From an uncultured Eubacteriaceae bacterium (GTDB lineage: Bacteria; Bacillota; Clostridia; Eubacteriales; Eubacteriaceae), in NCBI GenBank assembly GCA_947630385.1, contig CANRHG010000094.1, forward strand, positions 1-7,443: 7,443 nucleotides of DNA, written 5' to 3'. Position numbers and translations under genes: made by a program. Positions 1 to 6,249 of the stretch are shown here, in pieces. The stretch's first letter is position 1. Each line of letters opens with the position of its first letter. The notes beneath the pieces are model-generated. The model worked only from the letters and a program-made list of their open reading frames with translations, was not told where the DNA came from and searched no databases.

Positions 1-1371
1 GATCTCGACGAGATCGCCGTTTTTTAGTTCATAGTTTAGGGGCTCGATGCGGTTGTTGACTTTGGCGCCGACGCAGTGGTTGCCGACGTTAGTGTGGATA
101 CGGTAGGCAAAATCGACCGGACACGATCCACTAGGTAGGTTGATAATGTCCTGTTGCGGGGTATAGACGAAAATCTCTTCGTTTAGAAGGTCGACTTTCA
201 TCGTCTCAACGAAGTCGCTCGCGTTTTTTATGTCGGAGGTCCAGTTGATGAGCTGTCTGATCCAGGAGATGCTGTCGTCGTAGCGTTTTTCCTTGCCCTT
301 ACTCATGCCGCGGCCTTCTTTATACTTCCAGTGCGCCGCCACCCCGTATTCGTTGCGCTCGTGCATCTCTTCGGTTCGGATCTGGATCTCAAGGAAATTC
401 CCGTCCGGACCGATGACGGTCGTATGAAGCGACTGGTAGCCGTTGGCTTTGGGAACGGTGATGTAGTCTTTAAGCTTTGTCGGGACGACGTGCCATTTCG
501 TGTGGATGAGCCCAAGAGCCACGTAACAATCCGCGATATTTTTGGTGATGATGCGTACGGCAAAAATATCGTAGATCTGGTCGAGTTTACGGCCGGTGTT
601 TTTCATCTTCCGGTAGATCGAATAGATGTTTTTGGTACGGCCGTAGACTTTGGCTTCGATGCCGGCCGTATCGAGTATTTCCTTTACCGCCCGAATGGCT
701 TCGTCGATGTACTCGGTCCTTTCGTTGTCGGTGATCCTTAGGTCGTGTTCGATCGTCTGGTATTCTTTTGGTTTTAGATAGCTAAACGAGAGGTCTTCCA
801 GCTCGGCCCTAATCGCCTGGATCCCGAGCCGGTTCGCGATCGGCGCGTAGATGTTGAGTGTTTCGGCGGATTTTTCGATCTGTTTTTGCGAAGACATGTA
901 CTCGAGCGTACGCATATTATGAAGACGGTCGACGAGCTTGATCATGATGATACGAAGGTCGTTGGTCATGGAAAGTACCATCTTACGGATGTACTCCGCC
1001 TGGGATTCTTCCTTGGTCTGGTACTTCATGCGCGTCATCTTCGAGACGCTTTCGACCATGTAGGCGATCTCTCCGTTAAAATCCGCCTCGAGGTCTTCGT
1101 AGGTCACGTCCGTGTCTTCAATGACGTCGTGCAACAGTGCTGCGACGATGGTTTCGACATCCATTTGGTAGTCCGCCAAAATATCCGCGACGGCGACCGG
1201 ATGAATGATGTAGGGTTCACCGGAACGGCGTCTTTGATCTCCGTGGGCCTTGTTCGCGAGTTCGTAGGCCTTATCGATCATCGTGACGTCCGTATCCGGG
1301 TAATTTGTAATGAGTTTGTTTTTAATACTTTCTATTTTTTCGCTTAAATCACTCTGATTCGTTAAGACCAT
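1..1371 (-). CDS. rel: Bifunctional (p)ppGpp synthetase/hydrolase Rel (RelA/SpoT family), 3' end outside the window
   Basis: This long RelA/SpoT homologue makes and degrades the alarmone (p)ppGpp in the cytoplasm and controls the stringent response. The frame is open from the ATG at 1371 to the window edge, giving 457 residues. The N-terminal HD hydrolase domain (about 30-200) has H57 in GEPYIIHPV, H81-D82 in LLHDVIEDT and D148 in KLVDRLHNMRTL, so hydrolysis should be intact. The synthetase domain (about 235-350) shows GRTKNIYSIYRKM, IYDIFAVRI with D268, Y312 in GYQSLHTTVIG, E328 in LEIQIRT and YGVAAHWKYKEG. A TGS domain begins near 397 (VDFAYRIHTNVGN) and is cut by the edge. The helical, zinc-finger and ACT regions lie outside. 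The start is supported by AAAGAGG five bases upstream and by normal N-terminal length. The RXKD loop reads KLKD at 299-302. Because both catalytic domains are present, it is a Rel type rather than monofunctional RelA. Family call is near certain. Confidence 0.97.
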   Translation of the reverse strand, partial: MVLTNQSDLSEKIESIKNKLITNYPDTDVTMIDKAYELANKAHGDQRRRSGEPYIIHPVAVADILADYQMDVETIVAALLHDVIEDTDVTYEDLEADFNGEIAYMVESVSKMTRMKYQTKEESQAEYIRKMVLSMTNDLRIIMIKLVDRLHNMRTLEYMSSQKQIEKSAETLNIYAPIANRLGIQAIRAELEDLSFSYLKPKEYQTIEHDLRITDNERTEYIDEAIRAVKEILDTAGIEAKVYGRTKNIYSIYRKMKNTGRKLDQIYDIFAVRIITKNIADCYVALGLIHTKWHVVPTKLKDYITVPKANGYQSLHTTVIGPDGNFLEIQIRTEEMHERNEYGVAAHWKYKEGRGMSKGKEKRYDDSISWIRQLINWTSDIKNASDFVETMKVDLLNEEIFVYTPQQDIINLPSGSCPVDFAYRIHTNVGNHCVGAKVNNRIEPLNYELKNGDLVEI

Positions 1372-1376
1372 GGATA

Positions 1377-1383
1377 CCTCTTT
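1377..1383 (-). promoter_or_regulatory. Ribosome-binding site of rel
   Basis: On the minus strand AAAGAGG lies five bases (TATCC) before the ATG at 1371. It fixes the rel start there rather than at the next in-frame ATG about 30 codons inside, which would cut into the N-terminal part of the hydrolase domain. Confidence 0.75.
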
Positions 1384-1406
1384 CTAGTTAAATTTTATTA
1401 AACGAA

Positions 1407-1423
1407 GTGGCCCCTACGACCAC
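1407..1423 (-). other. Small hairpin in the apt-rel intergenic gap
   Basis: The minus strand reads GTGGTC, loop GTAGG, GGCCAC, giving a six-pair stem with one G-U wobble. It is followed by TTCGTTTAATAAAATTT, which is T/A-rich but not a clean T-tract. It could be a weak or attenuating terminator, or an mRNA processing or stability element in the rel leader. The gap of 106 bases (1372-1477) is the longest non-coding stretch in the window, and I see no convincing -35/-10 promoter pair in it. Confidence 0.4.
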
Positions 1424-1430
1424 CCCGTCT

Positions 1431-1446
1431 AACGGTCTTTGCCGTT
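1431..1446 (-). other. Short stem-loop in the apt-rel intergenic gap
   Basis: The minus strand reads AACGG, loop CAAAGA, CCGTT, a perfect five-pair stem about 30 bases after the apt stop codon. No T-tract follows, so it is not a classical terminator. Stems this short arise by chance fairly often, so this is a weak call. Confidence 0.25.
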
Positions 1447-1477
1447 TAATGCTTTACTCCACCTTGGGTTGACCGGC

Positions 1478-1999
1478 TTAGGAATTGTATTTTACCAGCG
1501 TACTGATGTTGTAATCTTTTAGGAGTTCGTCCGTGACGTGGAAATCGGTCAACTCGATCAGACTCAAAATGCCGGCGATTTCTCCACCCAGATTTTCGAT
1601 GAGTTTGATCATCGCTTGCAGCGTTCCACCGGTCGCGATCAAATCGTCCACGATGATGACGCGGTCGCCCGGTTTTATGGCCGCTTTCTGGATCTCCAAG
1701 GTTTCGCTGCCGTATTCGAGATCGTAACTTTCCGAAGCGATCTCGCCCGGGAGCTTGCCGGGTTTACGCACCGGAACCAGACCCAGTCCCATTTTATAAG
1801 CCAGTGGACAGCCGAAAATAAATCCGCGGGCTTCGGTGGCCACGATCAGGTTCGCGTCCAGCGGCTTTGCCAGTTCATAAAAGCGGTCGATCACTTTTTG
1901 GTAGACTTCCGGATTTAACGTGAGTGAAAAAATGTCTTTAAAACTGATTCCTTCTTTGGGAAAATCCTCATAAACGTTGATGTAATCTTCAAAATTCAT
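1478..1999 (-). CDS. apt: Adenine phosphoribosyltransferase
   Basis: This cytoplasmic purine-salvage enzyme converts adenine and PRPP to AMP and pyrophosphate. At 173 residues it has the usual family length. The N-terminus DFPKEGISFKDI (about 13-24) is the typical Apt opening. ATEARGFIFG and VPVRKPGKLPG near the middle are the conserved Apt core segments. The PRPP-binding loop VIIVDDLIATGGT is intact, with the two adjacent aspartates and the TGG turn. The ATG overlaps the end of recJ by 11 bases. AAAGGG six bases upstream acts as the ribosome-binding site and lies inside recJ, which suggests coupled translation. The stop is TAA. Apt next to rel is common in Bacillota. AMP salvage and alarmone synthesis both draw on the purine pool, but a direct functional link here is inference. 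Confidence 0.97.
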   Translation of the reverse strand: MNFEDYINVYEDFPKEGISFKDIFSLTLNPEVYQKVIDRFYELAKPLDANLIVATEARGFIFGCPLAYKMGLGLVPVRKPGKLPGEIASESYDLEYGSETLEIQKAAIKPGDRVIIVDDLIATGGTLQAMIKLIENLGGEIAGILSLIELTDFHVTDELLKDYNISTLVKYNS

Positions 2000-3980
2000 T
2001 TTGTACCCTTTGATATGTAGAAGTTTTCTTTAAATCTTTTTTTGAGTTCGTGGAGTGTATCGTAAACTCTAATAAACCACTATGATAAGTGTAATCAATA
2101 AGGCCGGCTTCTTTTAAGACCCGAAGAGCCAGTACCAGTAAAAAGAGAGAATCGTCAAATGTGTTTAAATACGAAGAAACATAAAAACCAAAATCTTCAA
2201 ATTTTTTCGCTAGCTTATAGACACGTACGAAAAGGTCGCGGTCGACACGTTTTAAGTCGTCCTTGTAATCCTCAAGAAAATCGTTTTCATCCGCTTCAAA
2301 GAGCGCGTCGAGTTGCGCAAAATTTTCGCTGTCTTTTATGTCTTTTAAATTAAGCTGAAGGTTTTTCCTTCCGTTAAATTCGTTGATTTCGGCCCGTGCA
2401 AGAAAATCTATCGGAGCGTTGGGTAGTTGGTCGTTTCCAAACATAACGCACTCAACGCCATCCGACTTAAATTTGAGATGGTTGCGCTTTTTACCGATGA
2501 GCCGTGCTTCTTTTATGTCCGGAGCGTGAAAACGGAAAACCGGCGCCGGGTTTTGGTTCCCGAACGGTCCCAAATTTTCCAGTTCTTTGACCGCTTTTAA
2601 ATTTATAGAATTGGGAGCCATCATTTTATCATATAAAATTACTTTTTTCAAATATTTTTCGATATTTACTTGCGCGGCGTACTCCAGTAGAGCTTTTCGA
2701 AACGGCTCTAAATTTTTCCGGTCAATCGATAGACCGGCCGCCTGCTCGTGACCGCCGTACGTATCAAGGTAAGCTTCACAATGCTGCAGGGCTTTAAACA
2801 TATCAAAGCCCGGTACGCTGCGGCACGAACCGTGTCCCTTGTCCCCGTCAAAGCCGATCACGATGGCCGGATGATGGGTCATCTCCTGGATCTTTCCGGC
2901 GACGATCCCGATCACACCCGGGTGCCAGCCGTCTCCGGCCACGACGATGACGTCGTCGAGCCGGTCAAAATCGATGTCGATTTCATCTAGAACGCTTTCT
3001 TCAATGCGGATGCGCTCCCTGTTTAAGCCTTTTAGCTCTTCGGCCAGAGCGTCCCGCTTTAGGGGATCCTTGGTCGTAAGAAGCGTAAGAACTTTTTGCG
3101 CGCTGTCGACCCGGCCCGCGGCGTTGATCATCGGAGCCAGGATAAAACCGACCCGTCCCGAATTAAGGGAGTCGAGCTCGGTCTTAAGATATAAGCGCTG
3201 CATCCCCGCATTAAAAAAACCATTCTTATTAATAGAAGAAAGCCCCAGTTTCGTCAATGTTCTATTTTCATCAATTAGAGGAACAATATCCGCGATCGTC
3301 GCGACGGCGCAAAGCTGAAGGTATTCTTCAAGGTTTTTCGGCGCTTTTAGGCTTTGGTTTAAGGCCTGTACGATCTTAAAAGCGATCCCGGCCCCACAGA
3401 GTTCGCGAAACGGGTAGTTAGAATCTACTCTTTTGGCGTCGATCACGGCTACGGCCTCGGGTAGGACTTTGCCGGGTTCGTGGTGGTCGGTCACGATCAA
3501 ATCCGTAGCTTTGTTTTTAAAAAGTTCGGCTTCTTCTACCGAGGTGATCCCGCAGTCGACCGTAATGACGAGATCGCTCGAGTGGATGAGATCTTTCGCG
3601 CGCTCCGGATTTAGCCCATACCCGTCCTTTATCCGGTCGGGAACGACCTGTTCGACGTGGGCACCGATGGACTTTAAATAATCGGCTAAGATCGTACTGG
3701 CGAGGGTCCCGTCGACGTCGTAGTCGCCGTAAACGGTGATCCTCTCATTATTCCTAATGGCCCTAATGATCCGAATCACGGCTTTTTTCATATCCGGCAA
3801 AAGGTAGGGGTCGTACAGATCCGAAAGCTTGGGATCTAGGAAAGTGTCAAAGTCTTCAGGCTTTACGTTTCTTGAAAGAAGGATCTCGGCGACAAGCGGG
3901 CCCACGGACGTCTTCTTACAAACGTTTTCGATCTCTTTTTTGTCCGGAGTTTTTCCCCTTTTCTTCCATAGGCTTTTCAT
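1989..3980 (-). CDS. recJ: Single-stranded-DNA-specific 5'-3' exonuclease RecJ
   Basis: RecJ degrades single-stranded DNA from the 5' end in recombinational and mismatch repair, using two metal ions (normally Mn2+ or Mg2+). The 663 residues are close to the longer RecJ forms. The DHH domain shows GDYDVDG (85-91), VDCG (141-144), the name-giving DHH (165-167) and ATIADIVPL (227-235). The DHHA1 domain shows NAAGR (286-290), GWHPGVIGIVAG (351-362), GSCRS (384-388) and GGHEQAAG (409-416). An OB-fold region follows LGPFGNQNPAPVF (about 470-482). The last ~85 residues resemble the extra C-terminal region of Firmicutes RecJ proteins. All expected metal-binding motifs are present, so it should be active. 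The start follows family alignment (a W within the first few residues), but no Shine-Dalgarno sequence precedes it. Codon use becomes more AT-rich toward the 3' end. It ends in TGA inside apt. Confidence 0.97.
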   Translation of the reverse strand: MKSLWKKRGKTPDKKEIENVCKKTSVGPLVAEILLSRNVKPEDFDTFLDPKLSDLYDPYLLPDMKKAVIRIIRAIRNNERITVYGDYDVDGTLASTILADYLKSIGAHVEQVVPDRIKDGYGLNPERAKDLIHSSDLVITVDCGITSVEEAELFKNKATDLIVTDHHEPGKVLPEAVAVIDAKRVDSNYPFRELCGAGIAFKIVQALNQSLKAPKNLEEYLQLCAVATIADIVPLIDENRTLTKLGLSSINKNGFFNAGMQRLYLKTELDSLNSGRVGFILAPMINAAGRVDSAQKVLTLLTTKDPLKRDALAEELKGLNRERIRIEESVLDEIDIDFDRLDDVIVVAGDGWHPGVIGIVAGKIQEMTHHPAIVIGFDGDKGHGSCRSVPGFDMFKALQHCEAYLDTYGGHEQAAGLSIDRKNLEPFRKALLEYAAQVNIEKYLKKVILYDKMMAPNSINLKAVKELENLGPFGNQNPAPVFRFHAPDIKEARLIGKKRNHLKFKSDGVECVMFGNDQLPNAPIDFLARAEINEFNGRKNLQLNLKDIKDSENFAQLDALFEADENDFLEDYKDDLKRVDRDLFVRVYKLAKKFEDFGFYVSSYLNTFDDSLFLLVLALRVLKEAGLIDYTYHSGLLEFTIHSTNSKKDLKKTSTYQRVQNEF
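2006..2011 (-). promoter_or_regulatory. Ribosome-binding site of apt, inside recJ
   Basis: On the minus strand AAAGGG lies six bases (TACAAA) before the apt ATG at 1999. It falls within the last codons of recJ, so ribosomes finishing recJ pass over it before stopping at 1989. Confidence 0.6.
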
Positions 3981-3997
3981 TTATTTTAAACGAAGAA

Positions 3998-4017
3998 AGC
4001 CGAGCTTTCGCTCGGCT
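3998..4017 (-). terminator. Hairpin between secF and recJ, possible weak terminator
   Basis: The minus strand has an eight-pair perfect stem, AGCCGAGC and GCTCGGCT, closed by a GAAA tetraloop of the stable GNRA type. It begins within the secF stop codon (TAG, 4018-4016). What follows is TTCTTCGTTT, a broken T-tract, so termination would be partial at best. It could equally be an RNA processing or stability element that separates expression of sec and recJ. recJ begins only 17 bases after the stem. Confidence 0.5.
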
Positions 4018-4957
4018 AGACTACAGGTTGTTTTTCTTTTTTGGAACCGCTTCTTCTACGGTTTCTACGGTTCTTGTCCCCTTTCGTCTTAACCGGCCGT
4101 TTTTCCTGCATAAACTGCCAAATGGGCGTAGCCACGCAGATGGAAGCGTAGGTTGAGACGACAATTCCGACGATGATCGGAAGGGCGAAGTCGCGGATGT
4201 CCGAGACCCCGAAGATATAAATGGCTCCGATAGCCAGTAAGGTCGTGATCGACGTATAGAGCGAACGCTTGATCGTCTGCGTCGATGAGACGTTTACGAT
4301 CTGATCTAGACTCGCTCCTGGCATGAGTTCACGGTTTTCACGGATACGGTCGAAGACAACGATCGTGTCGTTGATCCCGTAACCGAGGATCGTTAAGATA
4401 GCCGCGATAAACGGCGTATTGACCTGGATCTGGAACAGGCTGTAAAAACCGATGACCACGAGCAGGTCGAACACGAGGGCCAGTACCGCCGCGACCCCAT
4501 AGTAGAACTGGAACCGGAAGGTGATGTAAACGAGCATGAGGACGCAGGCGATGGCGACCGCGATGATCGCGTTTCGCGTCATTTCCGAACCGATCGTCGC
4601 CGAAACCGTATCGACCGAGATGAGGTCGGAATCCTGAAGGGAATACTTGTCTTTAAAAGCGTTAAAGATCTCCTGACGCGTGGCCGTATCGAGGTCCTGT
4701 CTGGTCGAAATGACGACCGTATCCTGAGAATCCCCGGAATACGTGATCGTGGCCTGATCGTCGTACTTATCCATGATTTCTTTGATCTCGCTGGTCTCGA
4801 AGGTCTTGTGAAGGTCGATCGTGATGATCGTCCCACCGACGAAGTCGATCCCAAAATTAAGACCACGGATAAAGAGCGATCCAAGGGCTACGACGACAAA
4901 TATCGCGATAATACTGAACCAGACTTTCGAGAGTTGGGCTATTTTTAATTCTTTCAT
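4016..4957 (-). CDS. secF: Protein translocase subunit SecF
   Basis: SecF is the smaller subunit of the SecDF membrane complex, which uses the proton gradient to help pull secreted proteins out of the SecYEG channel. The 313 residues have the expected plan: one membrane helix (about 13-30), an extracytoplasmic P4 domain opening with GIDFVGGT (36-43), then five membrane segments from about residue 128 to 280. Family signatures are GYGINDTIVVFDRIREN (192-208) and SLYTSITTLLA (232-242). The cytoplasmic tail (about 285-313) is strongly basic, with NRRNRRRSGSKKEK. The ATG lies in an ATGA overlap with the secD stop. AAGGAGG seven bases upstream, inside secD, is the best ribosome-binding site in the window. 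Tight coupling fits a 1:1 complex. The stop is TAG, immediately followed by a hairpin. Confidence 0.97.
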   Translation of the reverse strand: MKELKIAQLSKVWFSIIAIFVVVALGSLFIRGLNFGIDFVGGTIITIDLHKTFETSEIKEIMDKYDDQATITYSGDSQDTVVISTRQDLDTATRQEIFNAFKDKYSLQDSDLISVDTVSATIGSEMTRNAIIAVAIACVLMLVYITFRFQFYYGVAAVLALVFDLLVVIGFYSLFQIQVNTPFIAAILTILGYGINDTIVVFDRIRENRELMPGASLDQIVNVSSTQTIKRSLYTSITTLLAIGAIYIFGVSDIRDFALPIIVGIVVSTYASICVATPIWQFMQEKRPVKTKGDKNRRNRRRSGSKKEKQPVV

Positions 4958-6249
4958 GCGACGGCCTCCTTGATTCCCAGCACTTTCGCGTTGTTAAAGA
5001 ATTTGGCTTCGATGAGTAAGCGGATGAGCATGCGGGTGACGATAACGGCCGTAAACATACTCATTAAAATACCGATGATGAGCGTGACGGCAAAACCCTG
5101 AACGGAACCGCTGCCCATAAAGTAAAGCACGAAACCGGCGATGAGCGTCGTGACGTTCGAGTCGACGATCGTACGCATGGCTCGTGAGAATCCGCTGTCG
5201 ATGGCGGCCAGATACGAACGCCCGCTGGCGGCTTCTTCTTTGATACGTTCAAAGATAATGACGTTGGCGTCAACGGCCATACCGACGGACAGGATAATAC
5301 CCGCAATCCCAGGAAGGGTCAAAGTGACCCCGAGGGACGTGATGATGATCAAATCAAGTAGAATGTAGACGATCAGCGCGACGTCCGCGATAAATCCCAG
5401 ACCACGGTAGATGATCAACATAAACAACAAAACGGCGACGATCCCGACGACGCTGGCGAACAGACTCTGATCGAGCGAGTCCTGACCGAGGGTCGGTCCG
5501 ACGGTCGTGACCTGGATCGGGTTTAGAACCAGCGGCAGCGAACCACCCTGGATCAAATCGGCCAGCTGTTGGGCTTCCTCGGCGTCTTCCATTCCGGTGA
5601 TGACGGCTTTACCGTTGGTGATGACGGCCTGTACCGTCGGGGCCGAAATGGTCTCGTCGTCGAGTTTGATCGAGATGACCTGCCCCTGGAAGTCCTGGGT
5701 CGCTTTGGCAAAGGCTTCCGTTCCGGCTTCGTTAAACTCAAGGGATACGACGTATTGTTGGATCCCGTCTTCTTCCTGTTGTACGGCTTTGGCCGAACTG
5801 ACGTCGTCCCCGGTTAGAATCACATTATCGTCCGGTCCGATAAATTCGAGTTTGGCCGTCTTTCCGATCATGTCCAGGGCCTGTTGTTGGTTTTGAATCG
5901 ATGGGATGCTGACGCGGATACGATCGCTCCCCTGTTTGGCTACCGTCGATTCGTTCACGCCCAGGCTGTTGATTCGGTTTTCAAGCGCGGTGATCGTCGC
6001 GGTCATTTCTTCGTCCGTGACGTCGCCGCTCTCGGCACTTGCCTGCAAGACGACGTTGACGCCGCCCGTGAGATCAAGTCCGTACTTCATGTGGTCCCCG
6101 ATATCCCCTACGTCGTAGACCCCGACCGGGATCCCGACAAACAAGACGTAAGCGATAAAGGCGACCAGCACGACGAAGAGCACCAGGTAGATCCGGGCTT
6201 TCGTCTCGAGCTTCATCTTCTTTTTAGCTTTCGCTGGTGTCCTGCTCAT
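4954..6249 (-). CDS. secD: Protein translocase subunit SecD
   Basis: SecD pairs with SecF in the membrane as an accessory motor of Sec-dependent export. The 431 residues match Gram-positive-type SecD, which lacks the larger periplasmic insert of the E. coli protein (about 615). A basic cytoplasmic start (AKAKKKMKLETKAR) leads into a membrane helix at about 19-40. The extracytoplasmic region begins with KYGLDLTGG (55-63), and NRINSLGVNE (91-100) is also typical. Five more membrane segments run from about 262 to 413, with GMAVDANVIIFERIKEE (323-339) as the family signature. The ATG overlaps gltX by 26 bases. AGGAG four bases upstream lies in gltX. The stop TGA overlaps the secF start. SecD and SecF are separate here, unlike B. 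subtilis SecDF. YajC, the usual partner, is not in the window. Confidence 0.97.
   Translation of the reverse strand: MSRTPAKAKKKMKLETKARIYLVLFVVLVAFIAYVLFVGIPVGVYDVGDIGDHMKYGLDLTGGVNVVLQASAESGDVTDEEMTATITALENRINSLGVNESTVAKQGSDRIRVSIPSIQNQQQALDMIGKTAKLEFIGPDDNVILTGDDVSSAKAVQQEEDGIQQYVVSLEFNEAGTEAFAKATQDFQGQVISIKLDDETISAPTVQAVITNGKAVITGMEDAEEAQQLADLIQGGSLPLVLNPIQVTTVGPTLGQDSLDQSLFASVVGIVAVLLFMLIIYRGLGFIADVALIVYILLDLIIITSLGVTLTLPGIAGIILSVGMAVDANVIIFERIKEEAASGRSYLAAIDSGFSRAMRTIVDSNVTTLIAGFVLYFMGSGSVQGFAVTLIIGILMSMFTAVIVTRMLIRLLIEAKFFNNAKVLGIKEAVA
4965..4971 (-). promoter_or_regulatory. Ribosome-binding site of secF, inside secD
   Basis: On the minus strand AAGGAGG lies seven bases before the secF ATG, an almost ideal Shine-Dalgarno match. 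It is encoded by the IKEA codons near the secD C-terminus. Confidence 0.85.

Noticed and set aside
384..388. RecJ residues 384-388 read GSCRS, with Cys in a motif often written GSGRS or GSARS
   Set aside because: Coordinates given are protein residues. The middle position is variable in the DHHA1 domain, and all metal-binding and DNA-binding motifs around it are normal, so this is not notable.
331..1347. Plus-strand open frames of 136 and 153 codons opposite rel
   Set aside because: They lie antisense to a clear Rel coding sequence with all family motifs, have no recognisable domains, and their composition is what antisense frames of a well-conserved gene give.
1372..1477. A dedicated rel promoter or a leader riboswitch
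   Set aside because: I found AT-rich -10-like hexamers (TAAAAT, TTTAAT) but no -35 at proper spacing, and the two hairpins do not match any riboswitch or T-box pattern I know.
4579..4884. A 101-codon minus-strand frame within secF
   Set aside because: It is another frame of secF and is extremely Arg/Ser-rich, typical of a frame-shifted reading of a real gene.
1989..4956. Mycoplasma-type code with TGA as tryptophan
   Set aside because: secD ends at TGA in an ATGA overlap exactly at the usual family length, recJ ends at TGA just inside apt, and visible tryptophans use TGG.
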